Shown here in pieces: positions 15,952-24,921 of a stretch of 44,894 nt of DNA. The translations under genes and the position numbers were made by a program. The stretch spans positions 1-44,894 of the forward strand of contig MWCI01000022.1 in assembly GCA_002069965.1 (NCBI GenBank), written 5' to 3'. The DNA is from Spirochaetes bacterium ADurb.Bin218. Its GTDB lineage: Bacteria > Spirochaetota > UBA4802 > UBA5550. The notes under the pieces are model-generated. The model saw only the letters and a program-made list of their open reading frames with translations. It had not been told where the DNA came from and made no database searches. Position 1 is the stretch's first letter, and each line of letters opens with the position of its first letter.

Positions 15952-16671
15952 TTATATCAAGCCACTTTGCTTCATACCATTAATTATGATATTTGCCACC
16001 TGATCAGTGTTAAAAAATTCCATATTGATAACTATATGATAATTATAAGGATCTCTATTGTCAAATTTGACAAATTCTTTTATAAAGCCATCGATTTCGT
16101 TATCCTTTTCTACAATGAGTTGCTCAGCTTCTTTCACAGTGTAATTGTGAAGCCTGCTCATCCTTTCTGCTCTCCAGTTAACAGGAGCAACAAGCCTGAC
16201 ATGAAAGCCATTGGGCATGTCTCTTGTGATTCTGTTGGCAGCTCTTCCTGCAAGAATTACATGGCCATTGTATGCCAGCATCCTTGTAATCTCTGCCAGC
16301 TTTCTGTAGACAGCAACCTGAGGTGGGAAAGTGCTAAATGTTGTTTGAAAAAGCTCTGTCATTTTGTTTCTGGCGCTTGTGGTTAAAGTCTGAGCGAGAG
16401 ATTCAGAAAGTCCCATGTCATTGGCAATTTTCTCCAGTAGATTACGGTCATAAGCAGCCCATGGATGTTCTCCATTTTGTTCTTTATTCAGGAGCTCTAT
16501 AACTTTTTCTGCCACCTGATAAGCGCCTGCACCATATTCTCTTGAGATAGTTACAAAAGGTTTTATTTCCTTTGTTTTTGGCTTAAAGTCACTGTCAATA
16601 GCCTCTTTTTGGATTTTCCAGTACCTAACCTGACTTGTTATGTACTTTTCCATATTTGTATGGTATGCCAT
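15952..16671 (-). CDS. Cytidylate kinase-like family protein
   Basis: A 239-residue protein. After ~40 N-terminal residues it shows FVTISREYGAGAYQVAEKV, which corresponds to the cytidylate-kinase-like nucleotide-binding start. YDRNLLEKIANDMG and VILAGRAANRI (~residues 125-135) fit the same family, and HVRLVAP and R.ERM fit its lid region. The P-loop is relaxed (REYGAGA, not a GxxxxGKS motif), as usual in this group. Its substrate is not established. A GGGGGTGA ribosome site precedes the ATG at 16671. It is the first gene of the run with the propeller-like and LeuA-domain genes. The 204-base gap upstream holds nothing I can name. Confidence 0.78.
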   Translation of the reverse strand: MAYHTNMEKYITSQVRYWKIQKEAIDSDFKPKTKEIKPFVTISREYGAGAYQVAEKVIELLNKEQNGEHPWAAYDRNLLEKIANDMGLSESLAQTLTTSARNKMTELFQTTFSTFPPQVAVYRKLAEITRMLAYNGHVILAGRAANRITRDMPNGFHVRLVAPVNWRAERMSRLHNYTVKEAEQLIVEKDNEIDGFIKEFVKFDNRDPYNYHIVINMEFFNTDQVANIIINGMKQSGLI

Positions 16672-16875
16672 AATTCACCCCCCAGTTTTATTCATACCAA
16701 AACTGTTATTTAAATTTTTAAATTAAAGAAATATCTCTATCTTGGCAATCCTCTCTTTATAAGGAACCGGCATTTACCTCAATAGAGGAGTGTTTTAATT
16801 ATTTAAAAATAACACACTTTGCTTTAAAATTCAAGCTCAAATTGTTTCTGAGAAAATTTTTATTTAAATAAAATA

Positions 16876-17727
16876 CTATTTTACCATTGTTCCAATTTTT
16901 TCACCCATCTTAACTTTTGAACCTATTGGCAAATCTTCAAATTTGATCATATTTTTTTCAAAGAGAATTATAACAGTTGAACCAAGATTAAATATCCCTA
17001 TTTCATCGCCTTTTTTTATTGGCTTATATTCATCTTTCCCATAGATTTTTTCTTCTTTTGAGTCAAAGGCTCTATTTGTAACAGCATTATCATAGCTTAG
17101 AGAGATTTTTCCAACATTCATAGCCCCTATTTTGCAGACAGCCACCTCTCCCACAGGAGTTGATATGTACGTGATGAGCCTTTCATTAATGGCAAAGAGA
17201 TCTGGCAAATTTTTTACCATAAAATCCTGAACAGAAAAAAGCTTTCCGGGAATTTTATAAAATCCAGTTATCTTTCCATCAACTGGAGAGTGAATCCTGT
17301 GATAATCTCCAGGAGAGAGGTAAAGGGTTATAAATTTCCCACCAATAAACTTTTCGCTTTTAATAGAGGGGATTAAATCTCTTACTGAATAGCTTATACC
17401 TTTTGCTTGAAGAATTTTATCCTCTGTAATATCGCCAAAGTGGTCTACCCTTGAATCAGTTGTAGCTACAACTGAATTTTTTTGGTTATCAATAGGTCTG
17501 ACTCCTTCTTTTAGTTTTCTTGTGAAGAATTCATTTAAATTTCTAAAACCCTTCTCCGGTATGACGGCTTCCTCTATATTTGCGGCAAATTTTTTGCAGT
17601 ACCATTTTATTATAGCCTTCATTACTGGAGAAGGCAGTGGGCATAGAGCAATAACTCCGAAGATCCTTGAAAGAAAGCTCTTTGGAATTATCTTAAAAAG
17701 GAGTATTTTAAACTTTATGCTATCCAT
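16876..17727 (-). CDS. psd: Phosphatidylserine decarboxylase proenzyme
   Basis: A 283-residue membrane-associated enzyme that makes phosphatidylethanolamine. The self-cleavage motif LGST (FNLGSTVIILFE, ~residue 250) generates the pyruvoyl group on Ser. The upstream catalytic Asp/His elements are TDSRVDHFG and LSPGDYHRIHSPVDG. The N-terminal ~30 residues are hydrophobic and basic, consistent with membrane binding. The length fits the bacterial Psd-I type. No phosphatidylserine synthase gene is adjacent. It is divergent from glyA, with 160 bases between. Confidence 0.93.
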   Translation of the reverse strand: MDSIKFKILLFKIIPKSFLSRIFGVIALCPLPSPVMKAIIKWYCKKFAANIEEAVIPEKGFRNLNEFFTRKLKEGVRPIDNQKNSVVATTDSRVDHFGDITEDKILQAKGISYSVRDLIPSIKSEKFIGGKFITLYLSPGDYHRIHSPVDGKITGFYKIPGKLFSVQDFMVKNLPDLFAINERLITYISTPVGEVAVCKIGAMNVGKISLSYDNAVTNRAFDSKEEKIYGKDEYKPIKKGDEIGIFNLGSTVIILFEKNMIKFEDLPIGSKVKMGEKIGTMVK

Positions 17728-17798
17728 TAGATCCTCACTGTTTTTTAATTATATGAATATGAAAAGATATTACGACATAATACAACAAAAATTTTAAA

Positions 17799-17828
17799 TT
17801 GACATATATTAAACAGGCATTTTTATAT
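17799..17828 (+). promoter_or_regulatory. Probable glyA promoter
   Basis: TTGACA (17799-17804) is followed by TTTATA (17822-17827, 17-base spacer) or TTATAT at 18. The -10 match is weak. The leader to the ATG is about 55 bases and ends in a GAGGA ribosome site. I see no glycine riboswitch fold in it. Confidence 0.45.
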
Positions 17829-17887
17829 CAACAGAGATTCTGAAAATTTCGGCATCTTGAATTTATCTATAAATTTGTGAGGAAAAA

Positions 17888-19150
17888 ATGTCAGATACAA
17901 TATCTCTGAAATCAGTTGATCCTGAAGTATATAATATATTGAGAAGGGAGGATAAGAGGCAGGAAGATAATCTCATAATGATTGCCTCAGAGAATTACGT
18001 TTCCAGGGCTGTTCTTGAGGCCTCTTCTTCAACTCTTACTAATAAGTATGCTGAGGGCTATCCTGGAAAAAGATATTATAATGGATGCCAGCATGCTGAT
18101 GAGGTAGAGGCTCTTGCTATAGAGAGGATCAAAAAGCTCTTTGGTGCAGAGTCTGCAAATGTTCAACCACACTCTGGCGCTCAGGCTAATATGGCTGTTA
18201 TGATGTCTTTGCTTGAGGCAGGTGATACCTATATAGGAATGAATCTTGCCCATGGAGGCCATTTATCTCATGGATCTCCTGTAAACTTTTCTGGAAAATA
18301 TTTTAATGTTGTTGCCTATGGAGTAACTGAGGACACAAACTTAATAGATTATGATAGTCTTTACAGGCTTGCAAAGGAGCATAAACCAAAGCTCATAATT
18401 GCAGGTGCATCTGCATATCCGCGAACTATTGATTTTGCTAAATTCAGGGAAATAGCTGACTCTGTAGGGGCAAAGCTTCTTGCAGATATAGCTCACATTG
18501 CAGGGCTTGTTGCAGTAGGGGAGCATCCTTCACCAGTAGGAGTAGCTCACTATGTTACAATGACTACACATAAGACATTGAGAGGTCCAAGGGGAGGAGT
18601 TATTCTCTCTGATGCTGATTATGAGGCGAGTATAAATAAATATATGTTCCCAGGGACTCAAGGTGGTCCTCTGATGCATACAATTGCAGCAAAGGCAGTG
18701 GCCTTTAAAGAGGCGTTGCAGCCTGAGTTTAAGACATACCAACAGCAGATTAAAAAGAATGCAGCTGCTTTAGCTGAGGTTTTACTCTCTGGAGGGTTAA
18801 AGTTAGTTTCTGGTGGAACAGATAATCATCTTATCTTGATAGATCTCAGAAATAAGGGTATAACAGGAAAGGATGCAGCAAACAGGCTTGATGAGGCAGG
18901 AATTACATGTAACAAAAATGGCGTGCCCTTTGATGATAAATCACCTTTTGTTACAAGCGGAATAAGGCTTGGCAGTCCAGCTCTTACAACAAGGGGGCTT
19001 AAGGAGGATGATTTCCGTAGAGTTGGAAAGCTCATACTGCAAATACTTAACAATATGTCAGATGACGAAGTGCTTAAAAATGTCCGTGCTGAGGTTTCAG
19101 AAATATGCAGGGCATATCCAACAGATTTTTTAAGGATTTATAATGACTAA
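17888..19150 (+). CDS. glyA: Serine hydroxymethyltransferase
   Basis: A 420-residue PLP enzyme interconverting serine and glycine with tetrahydrofolate. [13 protein letters not shown] (~residues 222-234) holds the PLP Lys. [14 protein letters not shown] binds cofactor phosphate, and [14 protein letters not shown] and [13 protein letters not shown] are also canonical. The length is as expected. The stop codon lies inside the first codons of the next gene (8-base overlap), so glyA is co-transcribed with the lipoprotein that follows. Confidence 0.98.
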   Translation: MSDTISLKSVDPEVYNILRREDKRQEDNLIMIASENYVSRAVLEASSSTLTNKYAEGYPGKRYYNGCQHADEVEALAIERIKKLFGAESANVQPHSGAQANMAVMMSLLEAGDTYIGMNLAHGGHLSHGSPVNFSGKYFNVVAYGVTEDTNLIDYDSLYRLAKEHKPKLIIAGASAYPRTIDFAKFREIADSVGAKLLADIAHIAGLVAVGEHPSPVGVAHYVTMTTHKTLRGPRGGVILSDADYEASINKYMFPGTQGGPLMHTIAAKAVAFKEALQPEFKTYQQQIKKNAAALAEVLLSGGLKLVSGGTDNHLILIDLRNKGITGKDAANRLDEAGITCNKNGVPFDDKSPFVTSGIRLGSPALTTRGLKEDDFRRVGKLILQILNNMSDDEVLKNVRAEVSEICRAYPTDFLRIYND

Positions 19151-19958
19151 AGGGGGAATTATATCAAAAACAGCCGTTGTTATGCTTGCAGCGGTTGTTT
19201 TTTTTTCCTGTGCAAGAGAAATAACTGTAACAGAATCAGTCCATTTTGCATTTCTTGCAAACACCTATCCTGTTTCTCCTTTTTCTGGATTCACTAAATC
19301 TCTGCCTACAGTTGTAGCTGAGATCAAGAAGCATAAACCTTTTTTTATAATACATGGCGGTAATGCAATTTATGGCGGTTCTGAGGAATACGGCATCAAA
19401 GAGAGGGATCTCAGGCGTCAGTTAAAGATATTTTTTTCATACATGGAGGATTTTACTTCTCCTTTCTATGTTATTACAGGTGAGAGGGATCTTTATAATG
19501 GCAGTTCAAAACTCATGTCTGAGTATTCTGGCAAAAGCAGCTATTTTTCGTTTAATTATGGTTCAATTCATTTTGTATGCCTTGGAGTTGCTGATACAGG
19601 AGAGGATTTTATAAGTGATAGAGAGATTCACTGGCTCAAAAAGGATCTTGCTCAGTCAATAAAATACTCATCCATATTTGTAATAACGAGCAAGCCTTTT
19701 TTAAACCACAGAAACTCAAAGTCATTGCCAGTCCCTGAGGAACTTCACAAAGTGTTTCTTGATAATAATGTGAGATTTGTTTTTTCGTCTGGAAAAGAAA
19801 ATTTTGAAAAGCAGATAGACATGGTTCATTATATATCCCTTAGTTGTGGTGGCTATAATGACGAAAAAGAGAACAGAAAAACTGAGCAGTATTATATAAT
19901 AGATTATTTTAACAATGAAGTAAACATTAAAGCCTATAGAGTTAATATTTCAAAGTAA
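19143..19958 (+). CDS. Lipoprotein resembling a metallophosphoesterase without metal ligands
   Basis: A 271-residue protein. A signal peptide ends in the lipobox VFFSC (Cys ~23), so it is a lipoprotein. The body follows the calcineurin-like phosphoesterase layout, but each metal motif is altered. DxH is replaced in [11 protein letters not shown] by GN ([11 protein letters not shown]), GNHD by GERD (VITGERD), and GHxH by SSGKEN. The non-metal landmarks remain, for example [14 protein letters not shown], matching the family's '..QL.WL...L'. A binding or scaffolding pseudoenzyme is likely. It overlaps glyA and precedes a 93-residue unknown gene. Confidence 0.65.
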   Translation: MTKGGIISKTAVVMLAAVVFFSCAREITVTESVHFAFLANTYPVSPFSGFTKSLPTVVAEIKKHKPFFIIHGGNAIYGGSEEYGIKERDLRRQLKIFFSYMEDFTSPFYVITGERDLYNGSSKLMSEYSGKSSYFSFNYGSIHFVCLGVADTGEDFISDREIHWLKKDLAQSIKYSSIFVITSKPFLNHRNSKSLPVPEELHKVFLDNNVRFVFSSGKENFEKQIDMVHYISLSCGGYNDEKENRKTEQYYIIDYFNNEVNIKAYRVNISK

Positions 19959-19972
19959 GCAATGAGGATTTT

Positions 19973-20254
19973 ATGTCTTTGGTAAAAGAGTTTTCCAATC
20001 TGGATGATTTTATAGCTGAGATGAAAAATCTCAATATAGATAAAATTGCCTTTGCAGAGATAAATGAAAGAAGACCAATGGAAACAGCAAAGGATTTTAT
20101 TGAGGTAGTTATTGTCCGAGAAGTAACATTAAAGGCTTATAAGGATTCAGTGATTTATAAATACCACCAGAAGTGCCATGACCTTGAAGAGATACACGAT
20201 TTTCTTTTATCAAAGGGCTTTGAAATAAAGAGGCTAAATAGAAATATAACCTAA
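19973..20254 (+). CDS. Conserved-looking small protein of unknown function
   Basis: A 93-residue alpha/beta protein with no signal peptide or membrane segment and no motif I recognise. It has a regular strand-helix pattern (KIAFAEINERRP, FIEVVIVREVTLKAY) and a charged C-terminal helix (LEEIHDFLLSKGFEIKRL). GAGG lies ahead of the ATG, 15 bases after the lipoprotein stop, so it probably closes the glyA transcript. A perfect hairpin follows its stop codon. Confidence 0.6.
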   Translation: MSLVKEFSNLDDFIAEMKNLNIDKIAFAEINERRPMETAKDFIEVVIVREVTLKAYKDSVIYKYHQKCHDLEEIHDFLLSKGFEIKRLNRNIT

Positions 20255-20258
20255 ACTT

Positions 20259-20282
20259 TAGGCTGCCTTTTAAAGCAGCCTA
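20259..20282. terminator. Hairpin between convergent small genes
   Basis: TAGGCTGC (20259-20266) and GCAGCCTA (20275-20282) form a perfect 8-bp stem with an 8-base loop. It starts five bases after the plus-strand stop and lies 22 bases beyond the minus-strand stop. There is no clear U-tract on either side, so termination is probable but not typical. Confidence 0.5.
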
Positions 20283-20304
20283 TGGTATTTACAAGTTGCA
20301 ATTT

Positions 20305-20505
20305 TTAGAATGCAAGGTTAATGTGATATCTGTTCTTGATAACATTGAGAATCGCTGGCACAAGGTTTGGATTCTTTTCTTTAGTCTCTTTCAGGATATT
20401 CATTACATCGCTTCTTGTGAGCTCAATGTCATACCTGTCAATTTTTTCACAAAACTGAGCAAAGTTAAGTTTTTGATCACCTATTGTTATAATGTTTCCT
20501 CTCAT
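20305..20505 (-). CDS. Small protein of unknown function
   Basis: About 66 residues beginning MRGNIITIGDQKLNF. I chose the ATG at 20505 because GGAGGAG lies six bases upstream. An in-frame ATG at 20532 would place that ribosome site inside the coding region. The protein is helical and charged, with no signal peptide, membrane segment or recognised domain. Convergent with the 93-residue gene. A strong ribosome site and a downstream hairpin are the main reasons to believe it is real. Confidence 0.5.
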   Translation of the reverse strand: MRGNIITIGDQKLNFAQFCEKIDRYDIELTRSDVMNILKETKEKNPNLVPAILNVIKNRYHINLAF

Positions 20506-20532
20506 TTTATTCTCCTCCATATATTTTGCCAT

Positions 20533-21299
20533 TACATCTTTTCAAAAATCCTTTTTAAACAAGGATAAACTATTAATATGCAATTTGCGTGCCAAAGTTA
20601 TTCAGATGATGGAAATTTTTTAAGAGACATAATAGCAAGGAGTTATTCTATTTTTTAGACAAAAAATACATATTTGTATATAAATTTACCTATAAAGTAC
20701 TGTAGATATGAGCCATGATTGGCTATGTGCAATATTTAAGCTGCATGGCGGTGTTGCAATAAAAATTCTCTGTATCAAAAATTCAACAGTGTAACTGTGT
20801 CTTTTGAATATCTTTTCTTGATTTATGTAAAGCAGAGTCAACTTAAAGCTAACAGTGAGTCACTTTCAAATCAAATGAGTTAAAATGTTTATCGCTGGTT
20901 ACTATCTCTTTAATATAAATTTTTCGAGCAAGAAATTCTTTATTGCCCCGCGGATTTATTGTATCCCTCTACTTAGCCCCACTTCTGAAATTGGAGACAA
21001 CATCAGTGTTAATTTTCTTTGGCAGAAGTTTATAAATTTCATTATCATTTTGGTAATTGGTGAGCTTTTCAAAGAGATAACGACCAGTAAGGCTAAGTCA
21101 TTGCCCTTTGCTGTCTCTATTATGTTGTAAGAAGTTGCACTTGCCAATAGTTTCTATCATGCTTGATCCTCTTTCTTTTTATCTGTGATTCTATTTTTTA
21201 AATACTTTTTTAGAAGGTTTTATCACAGTCTTTAGGTAGAATTTTTATTGGTAAAATACTGAAAACATGGTAAAAAAGGTAGTAAGTGACTTGCGATGT
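20533..21299. other. 767-bp gap between small gene and WYL regulator
   Basis: AT-rich sequence without an intact gene. The only recognisable content is the IS66 transposase tail at 20969-21144 and a short inverted repeat AGCCA/TGGCT near 20710-20723. It looks like the scar of an old insertion. Confidence 0.6.
20969..21144 (-). pseudogene. IS66-family transposase C-terminus, frameshifted remnant
   Basis: On the minus strand, ASATSYNIIETAKGNDL matches the IS66 pattern A..IYSLIETAKANGL. A one-base shift then continues with RYLFEKLTNYQNDNEIYKLL, the family's YLFE.LP....EIY.LLP ending, up to TAG at 20969-20971. The catalytic part of the transposase is absent and stops precede the first block. I could not identify inverted-repeat ends with confidence. 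Confidence 0.65.
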
Positions 21300-22244
21300 T
21301 TATTGCTCATATATGCTTAAGCTTTCCTTAAGCATACTTATCATTGCCTGTCGAACCTTTTGTGGGCTTACTATCTCCACTTCCCTTCCATAGAGCACAA
21401 GCTGCTTGCAGAGATAAAGATAATCGCTTATGGTAAAGGTTGCCCTATACCAGTTATTGTTTTCATGCTCTATTGATGGCTGTAGTGAGGTAATAATATT
21501 TTCAATGATTGTTTTTACAACCTGTGAATAGCGAATTGTAACTTCCACTGTATTGCTGTTATCAATAAATGCGCTCAGTGAGGTTGCAAATAACTCATCA
21601 ACATCAGGGACTTCCCAGTTAAATCTGTGTTTCTTATCACATACCACGATGTCCTGTATGCGCTCAGCAACAAGGGGCAGGTATCTCTTCATATCTGCAT
21701 CATAGACTACAAGGTATAGATTGTTGTTTCGAAATATAAAATAACAGGGGCAAAGCTTTCGATCTGTAAGCAACTGCCCGTCATTGGTCTTGTAGTTACA
21801 TTGTATCATGCGCTTTTCAAGGGTTGCAAAATAGATGCGTGCCAATGTCCACAGAGCTCTGTTGGGATTTGCGGCAATAAATTTTTGTAATATCATATCA
21901 CGGGTGGAATCCTTTACAACAAAGCCGCTATAGACCCGCGCAATTTCAAGCTGCATGTCAGGATCAAGGTCTTCAGCCAGTGCTGTTATAAGTCCACCCT
22001 GTGTTCGGTCAACACTTATTCCCAGGTCATCTTCTATATGGTCTTTGATGTATTTTCGCACGTGGCTGTCGCTAATGTCATTTTCATCCTCTTCAAGGGA
22101 TAGTAAGCGGGCAAGGCTTGTTGCATTCCATGTTTCCTTGCTTCCAGGTGGTGATTGCAAAAGCGCCAGTATATGAAGGTAACGCTTCAATACGTTGATC
22201 TTTCCTTCTGGGTTGGGGAAGTTGTGTTCTTTTTTGCGAGCCAT
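21300..22244 (-). CDS. WYL-domain transcriptional regulator
   Basis: About 314 residues. The N-terminal ~95 residues include a winged-helix-like region (LHILALLQSPP...WNATSLARLL...VRKYIKDHIEDDLGI). The middle and C-terminal parts follow the WYL/WCX layout: LEKRMIQCNYK, then CPCYFIFRNNNLYLVVYDADMKRYLPLVAERI, which is the WYL-type ligand-binding core. I chose the start at 22244. An upstream in-frame start would run through the promoter and palindrome. Its neighbours give no clue to targets; many WYL regulators respond to DNA damage or mobile elements. Confidence 0.78.
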   Translation of the reverse strand: MARKKEHNFPNPEGKINVLKRYLHILALLQSPPGSKETWNATSLARLLSLEEDENDISDSHVRKYIKDHIEDDLGISVDRTQGGLITALAEDLDPDMQLEIARVYSGFVVKDSTRDMILQKFIAANPNRALWTLARIYFATLEKRMIQCNYKTNDGQLLTDRKLCPCYFIFRNNNLYLVVYDADMKRYLPLVAERIQDIVVCDKKHRFNWEVPDVDELFATSLSAFIDNSNTVEVTIRYSQVVKTIIENIITSLQPSIEHENNNWYRATFTISDYLYLCKQLVLYGREVEIVSPQKVRQAMISMLKESLSIYEQ

Positions 22245-22245
22245 T

Positions 22246-22259
22246 GTATCTATAGATAC
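22246..22259. promoter_or_regulatory. 14-bp perfect palindrome at the WYL gene start
   Basis: GTATCTATAGATAC is its own reverse complement. It ends one base before the ATG (minus strand) and lies between the start codon and the TATAAT box. It therefore covers the expected transcription start, a natural place for an autoregulatory operator. Confidence 0.55.
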
Positions 22260-22262
22260 CCT

Positions 22263-22268
22263 ATTATA
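22263..22268 (-). promoter_or_regulatory. -10 box of the WYL regulator gene
   Basis: The minus strand reads TATAAT, a perfect -10 box, 19 bases before the ATG. No good -35 box lies at 16-18 bases. With a start seven bases downstream, the leader would be about 12 bases and has no Shine-Dalgarno, so a very short-leader mRNA is likely. Confidence 0.5.
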
Positions 22269-22312
22269 ATATAATTTGTAAACAATTATTTTGAAATTTT
22301 GTAATACCATTT

Positions 22313-22361
22313 AGTAATTATTCCTAAATATAATTTTTAGTGTAAATAATAGAGTATTTTT
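22313..22361. repeat. Dispersed repeat, short copy
   Basis: A 34-base stretch (22313-22346) matches 29001-29034 with one difference, and the adjoining 15 bases TAATAGAGTATTTTT (22347-22361) match 29068-29082. The second copy carries 33 extra bases in between. This copy lies directly downstream of comM. Confidence 0.7.
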
Positions 22362-23882
22362 TTATTTATCATAATTTCTCTGTAGATTTTTGTAAGATAT
22401 TGCCTCAAGGAGATGTTTCCGTTTAATTGTATCAGAGGTTTCAAGATCTGCAATTGTTCTTGCTACCTTGAGTATTCTAAAAAAGCTCCTTGCCGATAAG
22501 TTTAGCTTTTTAACTGCATTTTCCAGAAATAGCTCGTCCTCTGGATCTATCCTGCAGAATTTTTTAATGTCTCTGTTGCTCATACGGGAGTTGAATAAAA
22601 TCCTTGTGCCTTCAAAACGATTTTTTTGTATTTCACATGCTACTATGACACGCTCTCTTATTTTTTCTGAGCTTTCACCTGAATTTTCGTTATAGAGAAG
22701 ATCCTTGTAAGACACTCTGTTTACAGGAACCTCTATGTCTATCCTGTCTGTTATGGGACCTGCAATTTTTTGGTAATAGCGTATAATCTTTGACTCAGAG
22801 CATTTACATTCTATTTCATTATCAAAGAGATAACCACACTGGCATGGATTTGTTGCTGCCACAAGCATAAAATCAGCGGGAAAAGTTACGCTCCCTGCAA
22901 CTCGAGAGACTGTTATCACTCTGTCCTCAAGGGGCTGGCGTAGAGCCTGTATAGCGCTGTTTCTGAATTCAACAAACTCATCGAGAAAAAGAACTCCGTT
23001 ATGAGCAAGAGAAACCTCTCCAGCTCCAGGGTTTACTCCTCCACCAACAAGTGCTGCCTCTGATGATGTGTGATGGGGAGCTCTAAAGGGAGGAATTGTA
23101 ATAAGACCTTCACCTTCTTTTAATATGCCAGAGGCTGAATGGATCATCGTTGTCTCAATTGCTTTTTCCATTTCAAGGGGAGGTAGAATTGAGGGAATTC
23201 TCCTTGCAAGCATTGTCTTTCCCGAACCAGGAGGGCCATAAAGCAGAATATTATGCCTACCTGCTGCTGCTATTTCAATGCTCCGTCTGGCGTTTTCCTG
23301 ACCGCGGACATCTGCAAAATCAAATTCCTTATCATAGTTTATTACATATTGAGATGTTCCTTTGAAGACTTCAATTTTCCCTTCAATGCCAAGTTTTGCC
23401 TCAGAGAGATTTGATACAGGAAGAACCTCAATTTCAGAAAGGACAGAGGCCTCATTTCTGTTTGCAAAGGGCAGTATTATTTTTTTAAAACCAAGGGTTC
23501 TAAGAGCTATTATCATGGAGATTACACCTCTTACAGGTTTAATTTTGCCATCAAGGGATAGCTCTCCAACCATTGGTATTTTTTCTATATCACAGTCAAG
23601 CTGCCCTGTGGATTTAAGTATTGCCATTGCTATTGGCAGATCGAAGTTTGCACCTTGCTTTCTGAATCCTGCAGGAGCCAGATTTATGATAAAATTTTTT
23701 GGTGGAAATTCAAAGTTGGAATTTTCAACAGCAGATCTTATTCTATCCTTTGATTCCTTTATAACAGAATCTGGTAATCCAACAATAGTAAGATTAGGGA
23801 GACCCTTCACAGTATCAACCTCTATATCAACCTTCACAGCACTTATGCCATTAAGAGCCAGTGAAATAGCTTTGGAAAGCAT
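22362..23882 (-). CDS. comM: YifB/ComM-family AAA+ ATPase (Mg-chelatase-like)
   Basis: A 506-residue protein. The N-terminal ~170 residues are the ChlI-like Lon-substrate-type fold (GISAVKVDIEVD, GLPNLTIVGLPD). The AAA+ core has Walker A GPPGSGKTMLA (~residue 217), Walker B LFLDEF (~300), sensor ATNPCQCG, and the C-terminal Mg-chelatase lid domain. ComM is a hexameric branch-migration helicase that extends recombination tracts during natural transformation. The ATG at 23882 has a GGAGG site upstream. It is divergent from the MlaF-like gene. Confidence 0.93.
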   Translation of the reverse strand: MLSKAISLALNGISAVKVDIEVDTVKGLPNLTIVGLPDSVIKESKDRIRSAVENSNFEFPPKNFIINLAPAGFRKQGANFDLPIAMAILKSTGQLDCDIEKIPMVGELSLDGKIKPVRGVISMIIALRTLGFKKIILPFANRNEASVLSEIEVLPVSNLSEAKLGIEGKIEVFKGTSQYVINYDKEFDFADVRGQENARRSIEIAAAGRHNILLYGPPGSGKTMLARRIPSILPPLEMEKAIETTMIHSASGILKEGEGLITIPPFRAPHHTSSEAALVGGGVNPGAGEVSLAHNGVLFLDEFVEFRNSAIQALRQPLEDRVITVSRVAGSVTFPADFMLVAATNPCQCGYLFDNEIECKCSESKIIRYYQKIAGPITDRIDIEVPVNRVSYKDLLYNENSGESSEKIRERVIVACEIQKNRFEGTRILFNSRMSNRDIKKFCRIDPEDELFLENAVKKLNLSARSFFRILKVARTIADLETSDTIKRKHLLEAISYKNLQRNYDK

Positions 23883-24021
23883 TAAGACCTCCTTTTGAGG
23901 ATAAACGTTACTTTGAGAGGTTTTTTAAAAAATTTTTAGCACTTTTCCAAAATTTTTTTCTTTGTGCTTGCATAAAGAAAAAGGCTGTCTATCTTCTTTT
24001 TCAGGGATTAAGAGGTTTTAG

Positions 24022-24756
24022 ATGGTTAAGATAAGAATAGAGAATTTAAGCAGGTCTTTTGAAGAGAACAAGGTGCTTGATGACTTTAATCTTGATATAA
24101 ATGAAGGGGAAATTCTCTGCATCCTCGGGAAAAGTGGAACTGGAAAATCTGTTATACTTAAGCATTTAGTTGGAATTTTTAAATCCGATTCTGGGAAGAT
24201 CTTTGTGGATGGTCAGGAGTTTGTTCCTGATTCAAGAGAATCTTTTAGTAAAATTATTTCAAAGTATGGAATCCTCTTTCAAAATGGCGCTTTATTTGAC
24301 TCAATGAATGTATATGACAATGTGGCCTTTGGCCTAAGGAGACTTAAACTTTCGGAAAAGGAGATTGAAGAAAGAGTAAATGAGTCCCTTGCCAATGTTG
24401 GACTTGCAGGAAAGGGTGAGCTTTTTCCTTCTGAGCTTTCAGCAGGCATGCAAAAGAGGGCAGCTCTTGCTCGATCTATTGCTGTGCGGCCAGAAATTAT
24501 GCTATATGATGAGCCTACCACAGGGGTTGATCCAATTACCGCTGGTGCCATTGATAGGCTTATAGTTAAGATGAGAGATATTTATAAAATAACTTCAATT
24601 GTTGTTACCCATGATGTCAGATCTGCCTTTAGAATAGCTGACAGAATTGCAGTTTTAAACCAGGGGAAAGTAGTTTACTGTGCCTCGCCCTTAGAGATTG
24701 AGCAAAGCAGCGATACTTTTGTCAGAGATTTTGTACAAAGGAGATTAAAAAAGTGA
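24022..24756 (+). CDS. ABC ATPase of MlaF type (lipid transport)
   Basis: A 244-residue ATPase with Walker A GKSGTGKS (~residue 36), Q-loop FQNGALFDSMNV, signature LSAGMQKR (~140), Walker B MLYDEPTTGVDP, and THD. The 'FQ.GALFDS' and 'LS.GM.KR' features are characteristic of MlaF/Mkl ATPases that drive phospholipid movement between the membranes. The second signature residue is Ala, not Gly. MlaE and MlaD partners are not adjacent. AAGAGG precedes the ATG. Confidence 0.85.
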   Translation: MVKIRIENLSRSFEENKVLDDFNLDINEGEILCILGKSGTGKSVILKHLVGIFKSDSGKIFVDGQEFVPDSRESFSKIISKYGILFQNGALFDSMNVYDNVAFGLRRLKLSEKEIEERVNESLANVGLAGKGELFPSELSAGMQKRAALARSIAVRPEIMLYDEPTTGVDPITAGAIDRLIVKMRDIYKITSIVVTHDVRSAFRIADRIAVLNQGKVVYCASPLEIEQSSDTFVRDFVQRRLKK

Positions 24757-24861
24757 GATAATAAAGCCTATTGGTGCTTTATTGGAAAAATATTTTAGAT
24801 CTTTTTTATATAAAAGTGATATTTTATTGACAGCAAAGATTTTTTGTTTTTTGATATTAAA

Positions 24862-24890
24862 GGTAATTTTTGTTTTTACTAAAAGTTACC
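24862..24890 (+). promoter_or_regulatory. Hairpin in the leader of the alpha/beta hydrolase gene
   Basis: GGTAATTTTT (24862-24871) can pair with AAAAGTTACC (24881-24890), ten pairs with one G-U. It lies about 18 bases before the AAAAGGAG ribosome site. It could be an operator, an RNA stabiliser or a weak regulatory stem. Confidence 0.3.
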
Positions 24891-24921
24891 ATAAAATAAA
24901 TTAATTAAAAGGAGTTAATTT

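Noticed and set aside
17828-17887. A glycine riboswitch ahead of glyA.
   Set aside because: The leader is only about 55 bases, too short for the fold, and shows no conserved core.
21150-21161. GTTTCTATCATG, identical to 12 bases of the trp operator edge.
   Set aside because: Only a half-site, with no second arm and no gene start beside it; it lies in the decayed IS66 region and is probably chance.
20858-21290. Inverted AAGTGACT copies at 20858-20865 and 21283-21290 as ends of the IS66 remnant.
   Set aside because: They read outward from the remnant and only about 8 bases match, so they do not behave as terminal inverted repeats.
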